From NCBI GenBank assembly GCA_016928305.1, contig JAFGKY010000008.1:20935-84934 (forward strand): a stretch of DNA of 64,000 nt, read 5' to 3'. The stretch is from Bacteroidales bacterium. Lineage in GTDB: Bacteria; Bacteroidota; Bacteroidia; Bacteroidales; UBA10428. Shown in pieces: positions 7,511-16,038 of the stretch. Position 1 is the stretch's first letter, and each line of letters begins with the position of its first letter. Position numbers and translations under genes: made by a program. A model generated the notes under the pieces. The model saw only the letters and a program-made list of their open reading frames with translations, had not been told where the DNA came from and did no database searches.

Positions 7511-9364
7511 ATGAAATTCGATTATTTTGTACTGCCCTTTGCAATGGGTTTGGCATTTTTATTCATCTATCTTGCTGTTACCTATGCGATCTGGTTTTTT
7601 AAGCTTGAAAAAGATGATAAAAAGGCGATACGGAACGGATTTTTAAGCCGTAAACTATTCACTGCCCTCGGGGAGATTATCTCAGAAAGCCTGCTGCACC
7701 GAAAAATATTCAGGAAAAACCTGTTGCTGGGTTTTATGCACATGAGCCTGGCCTTCGGGTGGTTTTTACTTATTGCCATCGGTAATCTCGAAAGCCGTAT
7801 CTATGAACCAACGGCAATGAATCCCCCTTATGTCCCCATCTTTTTTAAGTTTTTCAATACTACCCTACATCCCTTTCCGCTTCATAAGTTTTTCTCCGCG
7901 TTGATGGACTTACTTTTACTTTTGGTGCTTACAGGAGTTATACTGGCATGGGGCAAACGCATTGTATCACGGGCATACGGCATGAAACGAACTACGAAAC
8001 TTTCGTTGGGTGACAAGCTGGCCATGTCGTCACTATGGTTTATATTTCCGTTACGGTTGTTGGCCGAGAGCTTTACGCATGGAGTATATGCGGGAGGAGA
8101 TTTTCTTACAGGAACCGTTGGTAACCTGCTGAATTCAATCTTGCCTTCGGAACAATTGTATTATCCTGCCTGGTGGGCCTATTCCCTTTCGCTCGGACTT
8201 TTTTTTGTAGCGCTTCCGTTTTCACGATATATGCATATCCCTACTGAGGTGGTGCTTATATTTTCAAGGCATTTCGGACTTCGGGAGAAAAAGGTTCATA
8301 CCCCGGTTACCGATGTTGAAGTACGATCGTGTTCCCGCTGTGGGATCTGCATTGACACCTGCCAACTTTCTTTTGCCGGTGGTATAAAGAATGTGCAGTC
8401 GGCTTACCAGATAAGGGCCATCCGTTACCACCATATTCAACCTGCCGAACATCTCAATTGTATGATGTGTGGCCGGTGCGAAATTGCATGTCCGGTTGGC
8501 ATCAACATAAAGAATGTACGATTGATTTCCCGAAATGAACTTAATGGTTACCCGATCAATAAACAGGATTATGTGCCGATAAATATCAAACCTGTTAGGG
8601 CCGATGTGATTTATTTCGGAGGTTGTATGACACATCAAACACCTTCTATCAAGAAATCGATGATCAAAATTCTGCAGACAGCCGGAATCAACTATTGGTT
8701 TATGGATGAAGAGGGTGGTATCTGCTGCGGAAGACCATCTATCCTTACAGGTCATACCGAACAGGCCAAAATTATAATAGACACTAATCTAGATGCTATC
8801 CGAAACAGCCATGCAAAAATCCTTCTAACATCCTGTCCTATATGTTATAAAGTATTTAAGCAGGATTATCAACTGGATATTGAAGTGCTTCATCATACCG
8901 AATTCATTAATAACCTGATAAATGCCGGCAAAATAAGTGTTGCAGGCTTATATCAACACGCTGTTTACCATGATCCCTGTGAATTAAGCCGTGATATAAG
9001 AGTATACGAGGAACCCCGAAATATTCTTCGACACATGGTAAATCTCATTCCGGTTTCCTATGAAAGGGACAATTCATTGTGTTGCGGGGGAAGTCTTGCC
9101 AATCTTTCCATCGCCATGGATAAACGGAAGGAAATTACCCGTGATGCATATCTTAAGCTGACGGTTCAGAACCCTGATTACCTGGTAACTTCCTGTCCGC
9201 AATGTAAGAAAACCTTTGAAAAAACAGCTGAAATACCCATCCGAGATATTGCTGAAATAGTCTGTGAGGGAATGCAGAAACGGATTGCAGTTAAAAAAAC
9301 CGGGCAATTTCAAAGGACTGACACTGAAATGGTTACAAAAACCAGGCTGCTGACAACAAATTGA
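7511..9364 (+). CDS. membrane HdrDE-like fusion, heme-b anchor plus two CCG domains
   Basis: 617 residues. The N-terminal 250 residues hold about five membrane helices (5-30, 71-91, 127-147, 171-186, 222-240) with histidines at 77, 125, 190 and 242 that could ligate b hemes as in NarI/HdrE. Then come two 4Fe-4S motifs (Cys274/277/280/284 and Cys317/320/323/327-Pro) and two CCG modules (GICCGRP...SCPICY; LCCGG...SCPQC). This is HdrE and HdrD in one chain, similar to membrane-bound heterodisulfide-reductase-like and DsrMK-type proteins. It probably links a menaquinol pool to a cytosolic thiol/disulfide or to the HdrABC-like proteins encoded upstream. The gap from the ferredoxin gene is 122 nt. 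Fold assignment is firm; electron direction and partner are inference. Confidence 0.85.
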   Translation: MKFDYFVLPFAMGLAFLFIYLAVTYAIWFFKLEKDDKKAIRNGFLSRKLFTALGEIISESLLHRKIFRKNLLLGFMHMSLAFGWFLLIAIGNLESRIYEPTAMNPPYVPIFFKFFNTTLHPFPLHKFFSALMDLLLLLVLTGVILAWGKRIVSRAYGMKRTTKLSLGDKLAMSSLWFIFPLRLLAESFTHGVYAGGDFLTGTVGNLLNSILPSEQLYYPAWWAYSLSLGLFFVALPFSRYMHIPTEVVLIFSRHFGLREKKVHTPVTDVEVRSCSRCGICIDTCQLSFAGGIKNVQSAYQIRAIRYHHIQPAEHLNCMMCGRCEIACPVGINIKNVRLISRNELNGYPINKQDYVPINIKPVRADVIYFGGCMTHQTPSIKKSMIKILQTAGINYWFMDEEGGICCGRPSILTGHTEQAKIIIDTNLDAIRNSHAKILLTSCPICYKVFKQDYQLDIEVLHHTEFINNLINAGKISVAGLYQHAVYHDPCELSRDIRVYEEPRNILRHMVNLIPVSYERDNSLCCGGSLANLSIAMDKRKEITRDAYLKLTVQNPDYLVTSCPQCKKTFEKTAEIPIRDIAEIVCEGMQKRIAVKKTGQFQRTDTEMVTKTRLLTTN

Positions 9365-9572
9365 CTTATAACCCTGGCATTATCTGCTTTCGTCTTTTTT
9401 TACAACAGGTAATAAATCCACCTTTTAACGCAACCAATTCCATTATTATTACATCTATTTACATGATTGATACAACAATGCACTTTTTGCTGAATAATTT
9501 GAGTTACTTAATGAATCCCAACGTGTATTTGTAGGGGCTGTATTTATAAAAACCGGCAAAATAACATATACC

Positions 9573-10940
9573 ATGAAAAGAATAACCGTTGTTTTTTCAT
9601 TTTTGCTTTTACTCGTCAACTGCGAGGAAAACAATTATTATGATACTGATCCCCGGCTTTTCAACGATGCCATGCACGGTAATATCGTTGGAAAAGTAAT
9701 GCAGAAATCCAGTAAGGCCATTGTGATAATAAGCCAGGTCAATCCTGTTGACTCAGCCGAAATAAACAGCGCTGACGGGTCTTTTGAAATTAAAAACCTG
9801 CCCATTGGTAATTATGATGTATCAATAAAAGCTGATAACTTCCGGATATACAAGCTCTGCAATGTAATGGTTCAGGGTGCCGGTAATACTTATATCGGCG
9901 AAATTGACCTATCAACAGTTCCCGACCTTGTATCCTCTCATTATCCCGAAGATCTTGCCGAGATAGTATACAACAACCGTTATTCAAGACTTACTGTATC
10001 AATTATTTTTACACAGCCGATGGACCGTGAAAGCGTTGAAAAGGCTTTTTCCACCATCCCCGCTACGGAAGGTATTTTTCATTGGGGGCAATATTCCGAA
10101 GCCCCGTCCAGGATTTATTATTCCGATAAGGCTGAAAACTGGGGTTACGAGGAAAATGCCACCATCACCACCTTCAGTAAGATTACGGCCTTTAGTTACC
10201 AGATGGCACAAAAAGACTGTTTTACAGACACAAGCTATAAGGTAATATTATCAACAGAAGCCAGTGATACAGCGGGAAATCAACTGCGATTTCCGCTTGA
10301 ATTCAGTTTTAGCACCGTGCAATCTTCCAGCACGCAAAATGGGATCATTACCTATCCGAGTCATGGTGACATTGATGTTGACCTAATATCGAATAACGGG
10401 ATACGAATGACATTTCCCCGCAATATGGATCGGATTTCAACAGAAGCTGCTACTCATGTTTCGCCTGTTTCGGACAGGATGTGCCTCTGGCCCCAGAAGA
10501 ATCAGCTTACCATATATACAGGCGGAGTGTTTCATGCAAATACGGAATATACCGTAACTATTGATTCAACGGCTGAAGATATGGACGGTATAAAACTTGG
10601 AAATTCATTTTCATTTTCCTTTAAAACTGCTCCAGTCAGCATAAGTTCAACTTCACCAAGGAATGGAGAATTGTTTGTCTCCAATTCCTCTGCAATATAT
10701 CTATATTTCAATACGTATATGCAGAAGTCTACTGTTCAAAGTGCTTTTAGCATAAATCCTGGTATTCCCGGCACGCTGGATTGGAATTACGATTCAAAAA
10801 CCACGATGAAATTTACTCCATCCCAGAGTTTTCAGTACAATACAGAATATACGGTAACAATTGATACACACGCCAAAGATATATTTGAAACGCCCTTAAA
10901 AGAAACCTATACCTTCTCATTCATTGTCAGACCGGAATGA
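9573..10940 (+). CDS. lipoprotein with carboxypeptidase-like and Big_5 Ig-like domains
   Basis: 455 residues. Signal peptide with lipobox LLVNC (Cys17), so it is anchored to a membrane, probably surface exposed. Residues about 35-112 are a carboxypeptidase-regulatory-like beta sandwich (GNIVGKVMQKSSKA...GSFEIKNLPIGNYDVSIKA). Three SbsA/Big_5 Ig-like repeats follow (about 120-250, 255-352, 355-453). Each has the family's features: xP.dg...v.....i.i.Fs.pMd near its start and the ending (Y)TVTIDSTAEDMDG...F.FSF. Such proteins are usually structural or adhesive; no catalytic site is visible. It is a single gene with its own gap on both sides. Confidence 0.8.
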   Translation: MKRITVVFSFLLLLVNCEENNYYDTDPRLFNDAMHGNIVGKVMQKSSKAIVIISQVNPVDSAEINSADGSFEIKNLPIGNYDVSIKADNFRIYKLCNVMVQGAGNTYIGEIDLSTVPDLVSSHYPEDLAEIVYNNRYSRLTVSIIFTQPMDRESVEKAFSTIPATEGIFHWGQYSEAPSRIYYSDKAENWGYEENATITTFSKITAFSYQMAQKDCFTDTSYKVILSTEASDTAGNQLRFPLEFSFSTVQSSSTQNGIITYPSHGDIDVDLISNNGIRMTFPRNMDRISTEAATHVSPVSDRMCLWPQKNQLTIYTGGVFHANTEYTVTIDSTAEDMDGIKLGNSFSFSFKTAPVSISSTSPRNGELFVSNSSAIYLYFNTYMQKSTVQSAFSINPGIPGTLDWNYDSKTTMKFTPSQSFQYNTEYTVTIDTHAKDIFETPLKETYTFSFIVRPE

Positions 10941-10966
10941 TGCACGGTTTTTCCTGTCAGGCATCC

Positions 10967-11121
10967 GTTCAGTGAACCTGCCGGCATATTCTGCAACCTG
11001 TACACTATGGGTATTGCCTGGAAAAAGGCAATGGTGAACCAAACAGCGCACTGTTTTCAGTGCCTGCCAGCTGTTTATCATGTCGACCGGTAATAATCTC
11101 CCGATGAATCAGTCGGCTGAT
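10967..11121. other. series of four small hairpins, possible structured RNA
   Basis: Within 155 nt there are four local inverted repeats. They are GTTCA/TGAAC (10967-10977), ATTGCCT/AGGCAAT with a 6-nt loop (11013-11032), GCACTG/CAGTGC with a TTTT loop (11048-11063) and ATCAG/CTGAT (11108-11121). The group may be a structured 3' end of the preceding lipoprotein mRNA or an independent small RNA. No known family was recognised. Confidence 0.3.
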
Positions 11122-11404
11122 ACCATGTAAAGATATATTCCTTCCTGTTTGCATTTCTTAACACTTCATTAATATTCTTTAACATTTCGCAGGCGTAAAA
11201 TGATTGCCCGTGGTACTAATTTTGTCTGTAAATGTTAAGACTAAAGGGTATCCGATGAAATCAATTGTAACATTCCTTCCGGTTCTGGCTTTTTGCGTTT
11301 TATGCAGCAAACGGAGGATTTTTGCAGTTTTCCAGGAAAACCATGATAGTCATTTGTTTGTTGGCCAAAACGGCAGAGATAAAACGGGATTGTTATTTTA
11401 TTAA

Positions 11405-11554
11405 ATGAGTATTGGAAACCAATAACATAATCATAGCTGTAAGTGGCTCAAGTCATGTTGAGCGTATCCGAAACATGATGTCAAACAGGTCACCCTTCGA
11501 CTCTGCTCAGGATGACCTTTTCAGCTTGTTTTATGCATGATTTCCAATACTCAT
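11405..11554. mobile_element. 150-bp MITE-like element with 14-bp perfect terminal inverted repeats
   Basis: ATGAGTATTGGAAA at 11405-11418 is exactly repeated in inverse orientation at 11541-11554. Inside are two further hairpins. One is TCATGTT/AACATGA (11453-11478 region). The other is GGTCACCC/GGTCATCC (11488-11518) around CTTCGACTCTGCTCAGG, a motif that recurs between genes in many environmental bacteria. No protein is encoded. Size and structure fit a non-autonomous palindromic element; target-site duplication is not evident. Confidence 0.55.
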
Positions 11555-11675
11555 GTTTTAGTAATGCAATCACTCATTACAGACTTGTCAGGTACCATGT
11601 CCCTGAGATTGATCTGTCGTTAAACCTGATCGTACGAAGCATCAAATAAAAACAGCATAATAATTATACAAAACT

Positions 11676-11682
11676 AAGGAGG
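11676..11682 (+). promoter_or_regulatory. strong Shine-Dalgarno site AAGGAGG
   Basis: Perfect anti-16S-complementary AAGGAGG, 8 nt before the htrA ATG. Such sites are rare in Bacteroidota, where most genes here have none. It fixes the htrA start and suggests high translation. Confidence 0.7.
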
Positions 11683-11690
11683 TACATAAT

Positions 11691-13211
11691 ATGAAAAAGT
11701 TTGTTCATCTGGTAATAGCTTCAATAGCAGGAAGCGCACTTACCATAGGTTTCTTTATGGCAGCCGGAATTAATAAAAAAGCAACAGAACCGTTTCTGAA
11801 GTCTTTAAATGCCATACCTGCACATAATGTTGTCTATTCTGTTAAAGAAGACGGTGAAATTGTCCCGCTCGAGTTCACGGAAGTATCAAAACAAGTTATG
11901 GATGCAGTGGTCCATGTCAAAACATCCAGAAAGATTTCAACGAGGAACCAGGGTTTTTATTTTCCACAGTTTCCATCCGATCCTTTCAGTGATGATTTCT
12001 TCAGATTCTTTTTTGATGAACCGGTAAAACCAAAAAATTACAAGGAAAAAGAACAACCACTGATTCAAAGCGGTTCGGGTTCCGGTGTGATCATTAACTC
12101 AAACGGATATATAATCACCAACAACCATGTTATTGAGGGAGCTGATGAAATTGAGGTTTCACTTCCCGACAATGAAATATACAAGGCTAAAGTGATTGGT
12201 ACAGATCCTTCCACTGATCTGGCTCTGCTGCAGATAAAAAAAGATAATCTGAAAAGCATCCCGATGGGAAATTCCGATGCTGTTGAAGTTGGCGAATGGG
12301 TGCTGGCTGTGGGAAATCCTTTTAACCTTAATTCAACGGTAACAGCCGGTATTGTGAGTGCCAAGGGAAGGAATATTAATATCATCAATGATAAGTCAGC
12401 CATAGAGGCTTTTATTCAAACCGATGCGGCCATCAATCCGGGCAACAGCGGAGGAGCACTGGTTAATCTGAAAGGTGAACTGATAGGTATCAACACCGCT
12501 ATTGCCAGTCCTACCGGAACATACGCCGGATATGGCTTTGCTATTCCGGCCAATATCGTAAACAAGGTCATAACCGATATCATGAAATACGGAATGGTAC
12601 AGCGGGCTTATCTTGGTGTCATCATTCGTGATATCGACGGCAATTTTGCTCAGAAAAATGATCTGAATGCCTATACCGGTGCTTATGTCGACAGCCTGGT
12701 TGAAAAAGGAGCTGCATTCACCGCTGGTATAAAAAAAGGTGATGTAATTACGGGCATCGAAGGAAAACCGGTTAGGAGGACCGCTGATGTACTTGAACAG
12801 ATAGGAAGACATCACCCGGGCGACGAAATCAAAGTAACGGTTGACAGAAAAGGAAAAGAAATGACCTTTGATGTTGTACTGGCCGATCTGAAAGGGCATA
12901 AGAAATTGACAAGCAGAAGTGAACAGAATATTTTAGATTTACTGGGAGCTTCATTTGAAACGGTCGATGACAAAACTGCGCAAAAACTTGGTATTAAAGG
13001 TGGTGTAAGGGTAAAAGAGCTTAAGAACGGAATACTGAAAAATCAAACCGGTATGAAAGAAGGTTTTATTATCACGGGTGTAAACAATAAAAAAGTAACA
13101 ACAGTGGAACAGATGAAAAATGAGCTCAATGAAATTGAGGGCGGGGCCATGTTCAGCGGTATATACGAAGATTATCCAGGAGAAATGTATTATGCTTTCG
13201 GATTGAAATAA
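11691..13211 (+). CDS. HtrA/DegP-family periplasmic serine protease
   Basis: 506 residues. A membrane/signal segment (about 5-25) is followed by a trypsin-like domain with catalytic triad His146 (TNNHVI), Asp176 (TDLALL) and Ser253 (GNSGGAL). Two PDZ domains follow (about 285-385 and 420-500). In the first, YLGV and DSLVEKGAAFTAGIKKGDVI are typical. It degrades or refolds misfolded proteins in the periplasm and usually belongs to the envelope stress response. The loop after the signal (FYFPQFPSDPFSDDFFRFFF) is the aromatic-rich LA-like loop found in DegP relatives. A perfect Shine-Dalgarno site precedes it. It is followed by a small membrane-protein gene 145 nt later. Confidence 0.93.
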   Translation: MKKFVHLVIASIAGSALTIGFFMAAGINKKATEPFLKSLNAIPAHNVVYSVKEDGEIVPLEFTEVSKQVMDAVVHVKTSRKISTRNQGFYFPQFPSDPFSDDFFRFFFDEPVKPKNYKEKEQPLIQSGSGSGVIINSNGYIITNNHVIEGADEIEVSLPDNEIYKAKVIGTDPSTDLALLQIKKDNLKSIPMGNSDAVEVGEWVLAVGNPFNLNSTVTAGIVSAKGRNINIINDKSAIEAFIQTDAAINPGNSGGALVNLKGELIGINTAIASPTGTYAGYGFAIPANIVNKVITDIMKYGMVQRAYLGVIIRDIDGNFAQKNDLNAYTGAYVDSLVEKGAAFTAGIKKGDVITGIEGKPVRRTADVLEQIGRHHPGDEIKVTVDRKGKEMTFDVVLADLKGHKKLTSRSEQNILDLLGASFETVDDKTAQKLGIKGGVRVKELKNGILKNQTGMKEGFIITGVNNKKVTTVEQMKNELNEIEGGAMFSGIYEDYPGEMYYAFGLK

Positions 13212-13356
13212 AGGTTGATGTAAAAGTATACTCCTGAAAAGGTAATGTATTGACTGTTAATTTCTTACAGAATATATTTTAATAATAATTATAAAATACT
13301 TTCATTTGTTTGCTTAATTCAATAAATTTATCAGCATTAACCAAAATACAACGATT

Positions 13357-13527
13357 ATGAAACCATCTGCACCGACAACGCTGGTCTGGATTATTGCCCT
13401 GATTGCAGGGATTGTAGGGATAATCGGACATTTTATCAACATTGAATATGTATCTTCTATCAGTTATTGGTTGTTGTTGGGAGGCTTTGCGCTGCTTGCA
13501 CTGGGTACTACATTTAAAGAAATATAA
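13357..13527 (+). CDS. small two-helix membrane protein
   Basis: A 56-residue frame beginning MKPSAPTTLVWIIALIAGIVG. Two hydrophobic helices (about 8-25 and 36-52) are separated by a short loop (HFINIEYVSSISYW) containing aromatic residues. Similar tiny proteins beginning MK..SPTT.W.IA are common in Bacteroidota and have no known function. It lies between htrA and a clear intrinsic terminator 26 nt after its stop, which supports transcription. Start ATG 13357 gives a Met-Lys N-terminus with the first helix at the expected distance. Confidence 0.65.
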   Translation: MKPSAPTTLVWIIALIAGIVGIIGHFINIEYVSSISYWLLLGGFALLALGTTFKEI

Positions 13528-13552
13528 TAAATGTGCATTGGATAATTTACAT

Positions 13553-13586
13553 ATCCCCGTTTTACCCGAAACGGGGATTTTTATTT
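13553..13586 (+). terminator. intrinsic terminator
   Basis: ATCCCCGTTT (13553-13562) pairs perfectly with 13569-13578 across a 6-nt loop and is followed by a T-rich run. It ends the unit containing the small membrane protein. Confidence 0.85.
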
Positions 13587-13691
13587 CAGGTGGTTACAGA
13601 GATAATCCAACCAATAGAAAAATAATGTTATTTTTATTTCTTGTTAGAATTCAATAATCCAAAAATAATATATAAGAAAAAAATAAAGAAT

Positions 13692-15734
13692 ATGAAAATC
13701 CTTAGTCACATCAGAAATAATGGCAGTTTTATGATGTTTGCCGGTTTTATTCTAATAAATATAAATAATGCCTATGCTGCACCTTCTTCGGACGCACCGT
13801 TTGATACAGCACGCATATATCATGCCATGGCTAAAGCACGCAGGGGAGAAGCAATCACTGTTGGCGTTATGGGCGGATCAATAACAGCCGGTTCCCTGGC
13901 TTCGACGGAAGAAAAGCGCTGGGCCAATCTTGTGACAGCCTGGTGGCGTTCACAATTCCCTTCATCCGAAGTAACTCTTGTAAATGCTGGTATTGGTGCA
14001 ACAGGTTCAGATATCGGGACCTTCAGGATTCAAAAGGATATGCTGCAAAAGGATCCTGATTTCGTTGTGGTGGAGTTCTCTGTAAACGACAGCGGTGAAG
14101 ATAGTGTATATGTTAGAAAAATGATGGAAGGAGTTGTTCGTCAGCTACTTGCTGATTTCAATATGCCTGGTATAATGTTGCTTCTTTTAAAAATGGAAGA
14201 TGGCAGCACAGCCCAGTATGATCACAAAATCATTGGAAATTATTATCAAATACCCTGGGTAAGCCAGGCGGATCTTATCGGCCCTGCTCTGATTGAAGAT
14301 GGATTGGTACTGAGTGATGTATACGGAGATACACCTAATGGCATTCATCCCAATGACCTTGGAATGCAATATATTGCCGATTTTATTACCGAGAGGCTTG
14401 ACAGCATTTATGCCCATCTGCCGGGTGATGAGGCTCTGCCTGAGATCAGCATGATATTGCCCGATCCGCTGGTAACAGACGTATTCGCCTGTACATATAC
14501 CTTCACGGCCTCAACGTTAATACCTTCTGTGAATAAAGGCTGGAATGCAGGAGCAACACAGTGGACTGCTAATACTCCGGGGGCAGAACTGGTTTTTACT
14601 CTCGACGGTAATGCTATTGCTGTAAAATACGACAAGGTGTTCTCTACGAACAGGGGACGGGCAGAAGTATGGGTTGATGATAACCCTCATAAAATCATTG
14701 ATGCATTCTTTACAGAGACCTGGGGAACCAAACCCTGTTTCGAACTGGTGGCCGATAACCTGCCGGATGGTGAACATCTGCTTCATATTAGAATCCTGGA
14801 AGAACATAATCCGTTGAGCAACGGTAATTATGTGCCGATATTATCGGTATACAAAGCCGGCAACATTACTTCGGCACCTCCGATTGCTGTGCCAGGATCC
14901 CCAAAAAAAGAACTGGTCAATATTTCTGTTATCCTGGATGGCAGTTTAAGTTATGATCCCGATGGAGATACCATAACAACCTATCAATGGATGGTTCAAA
15001 GTGCTCCTTCCGGAAGCACAACTGCCATCGAAAATGATTCTGCCTGTATTACATCGTTTACGCCCGATTTGGCAGGCTATTATACCATCGGATTAAAAGT
15101 TACCGGCTTGCTGCAGGAAAGCGTTGTTCGGTCATTCTTTATTCACGTTGTCGCTTCCAATACAATTCCCGTAGCTGATGCTGGTGAAGATATTATACTG
15201 GCAACAGGTAAGCGGGTAAAACCTGATGGAAGCAATAGTTATGATGCCGACGGAGATCCTCTGTCCTATGAATGGTCCATTTTGTCACAGCCGGAAGGGA
15301 GTTCAGCCCTCCTGTATCAGGGCAATACCCCAACACCCTATTTCTTTGCCAATGTGCAGGGTGAATACGTTGTAATACTTGTCGTCAATGACAGCCTTGC
15401 CAGCAGTTCTGCCGATACCATAAAGGTTACAGCTATTGACGGATACACGGCATCACCCAGGGTGGAGACAGACAAGGCTGATGTACGTGTATATCCAAAT
15501 CCTGCCGATAATATTCTGACTATTCAATATCACCTGACCTGCACCATGCCGGTTCAAATAAGGTTATTCTCGCCCGAAGGCCATACGTTGTCTGAACCTC
15601 TGAATTGTATCCAGAAGGATGGATTACACGAATTGAAACTGAACCTCGGATCCCTATCACATACGGGGAAAGTAATGATCCTTCAGGTTAAGACCGGAAA
15701 TACAATTTACAATCAAAAGATAGTAACATTTTGA
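13692..15734 (+). CDS. secreted SGNH/GDSL hydrolase with PKD-like and T9SS sorting domains
   Basis: About 680 residues from ATG 13692; a TTG at 13641 extends the frame but puts a basic leader before the signal peptide. After the signal (cleavage near NAYA-AP) comes an SGNH hydrolase. The GDS block is GVMGGSITAGS, the Gly block NAGIGATGSD, the Asn block EFSVNDSG, and the catalytic Asp/His pair DTPNGIHPND. It then has a beta-sandwich carbohydrate-binding-like segment (about 265-395), two PKD/Ig-like repeats (SYDPDGDTITTYQW; SYDADGDPLSYEW) and a C-terminal T9SS type A sorting domain starting VYPNPADN. It is likely an esterase removing acyl groups from plant or microbial polysaccharide at the cell surface. 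Substrate is inference. Confidence 0.88.
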   Translation: MKILSHIRNNGSFMMFAGFILININNAYAAPSSDAPFDTARIYHAMAKARRGEAITVGVMGGSITAGSLASTEEKRWANLVTAWWRSQFPSSEVTLVNAGIGATGSDIGTFRIQKDMLQKDPDFVVVEFSVNDSGEDSVYVRKMMEGVVRQLLADFNMPGIMLLLLKMEDGSTAQYDHKIIGNYYQIPWVSQADLIGPALIEDGLVLSDVYGDTPNGIHPNDLGMQYIADFITERLDSIYAHLPGDEALPEISMILPDPLVTDVFACTYTFTASTLIPSVNKGWNAGATQWTANTPGAELVFTLDGNAIAVKYDKVFSTNRGRAEVWVDDNPHKIIDAFFTETWGTKPCFELVADNLPDGEHLLHIRILEEHNPLSNGNYVPILSVYKAGNITSAPPIAVPGSPKKELVNISVILDGSLSYDPDGDTITTYQWMVQSAPSGSTTAIENDSACITSFTPDLAGYYTIGLKVTGLLQESVVRSFFIHVVASNTIPVADAGEDIILATGKRVKPDGSNSYDADGDPLSYEWSILSQPEGSSALLYQGNTPTPYFFANVQGEYVVILVVNDSLASSSADTIKVTAIDGYTASPRVETDKADVRVYPNPADNILTIQYHLTCTMPVQIRLFSPEGHTLSEPLNCIQKDGLHELKLNLGSLSHTGKVMILQVKTGNTIYNQKIVTF

Positions 15735-15782
15735 AATACCAGTATTAATCCAAAAGGAAATTAGTCCAGTTTAAAGGGGGTT

Positions 15783-15850
15783 AATACATAATACATTACA
15801 TTGTACATTGTACATCGTATATCGTACATTGTATGTCACACATCGTATAT
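15783..15850. repeat. degenerate 7-bp array, about 9.5 units
   Basis: Heptamers in exact phase: AATACAT twice, TACATTG three times, and variants TACATCG, TATATCG, TATGTCA, CACATCG. It is T-rich, unlike the purine-rich arrays, but has the same 7-bp period. It begins 48 nt after the hydrolase stop. Confidence 0.65.
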
Positions 15851-15864
15851 TTTTATTCCTTACA

Positions 15865-15913
15865 GAGCCAAGAGTCAAGAACCATGAACCAGGATAAAAG
15901 AACAATGAACAAA
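15865..15913. repeat. degenerate 7-bp array, 7 units
   Basis: Seven heptamers in phase: GAGCCAA, GAGTCAA, GAACCAT, GAACCAG, GATAAAA, GAACAAT, GAACAAA. Every unit starts with GA. The same family occurs at 34605-34667. Confidence 0.65.
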
Positions 15914-15991
15914 GACGTACTGCTGTTTACGAAAGTGCAGTGTACTCTTGGAATTTTGAAAATTTGAGTGTTGAAGATTTCCCGTGCACCT

Positions 15992-16010
15992 GCCTGCCTG
16001 AAAGGCAGGC
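15992..16010. terminator. GC-rich hairpin between convergent genes
   Basis: GCCTGCCT pairs perfectly with AGGCAGGC over a GAA loop. No T-run follows on either strand, so termination is uncertain. It lies downstream of both convergent genes. Confidence 0.4.
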
Positions 16011-16011
16011 T

Positions 16012-16032
16012 GTGAAACGTAAACCGTTAACT
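16012..16032. repeat. short 7-bp array, 3 units
   Basis: GTGAAAC, GTAAACC and GTTAACT in phase, six nucleotides before the TSUP stop codon. Confidence 0.4.
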
Positions 16033-16038
16033 CCCCTT

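Larger units (their letters stand above)
10941..11690. other. 750-nt gap with hairpins, 150-bp element and htrA leader
   Basis: The longest non-coding stretch. It holds a series of small inverted repeats (10967-11121), a possible but unconvincing short reading frame (11255-11404, start MKSIVTFLPVL), the inverted-repeat-bounded element at 11405-11554 and the strong ribosome binding site of htrA. No tRNA or known riboswitch was recognised. Confidence 0.5.
15735..16038. other. intergenic region filled with phased 7-bp arrays
   Basis: A 304-nt convergent gap. Three separate heptamer arrays (15783-15850, 15865-15913, 16012-16032) and one GC-rich hairpin (15992-16010) occupy most of it. Confidence 0.6.

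Noticed and set aside
4166..9364. Methanogenesis-type heterodisulfide reductase
   Set aside because: Motifs are Hdr-like but no methanogenic genes or coenzyme context; the host is bacterial, so CoM-S-S-CoB is not a plausible substrate.
11204..11404. 66-residue frame (MPVVLILSVNV... or MKSIVTFLPVL from 11255)
   Set aside because: Runs up to the edge of the inverted-repeat element, has no family or conserved composition after the hydrophobic start, and no promoter; probably spurious.
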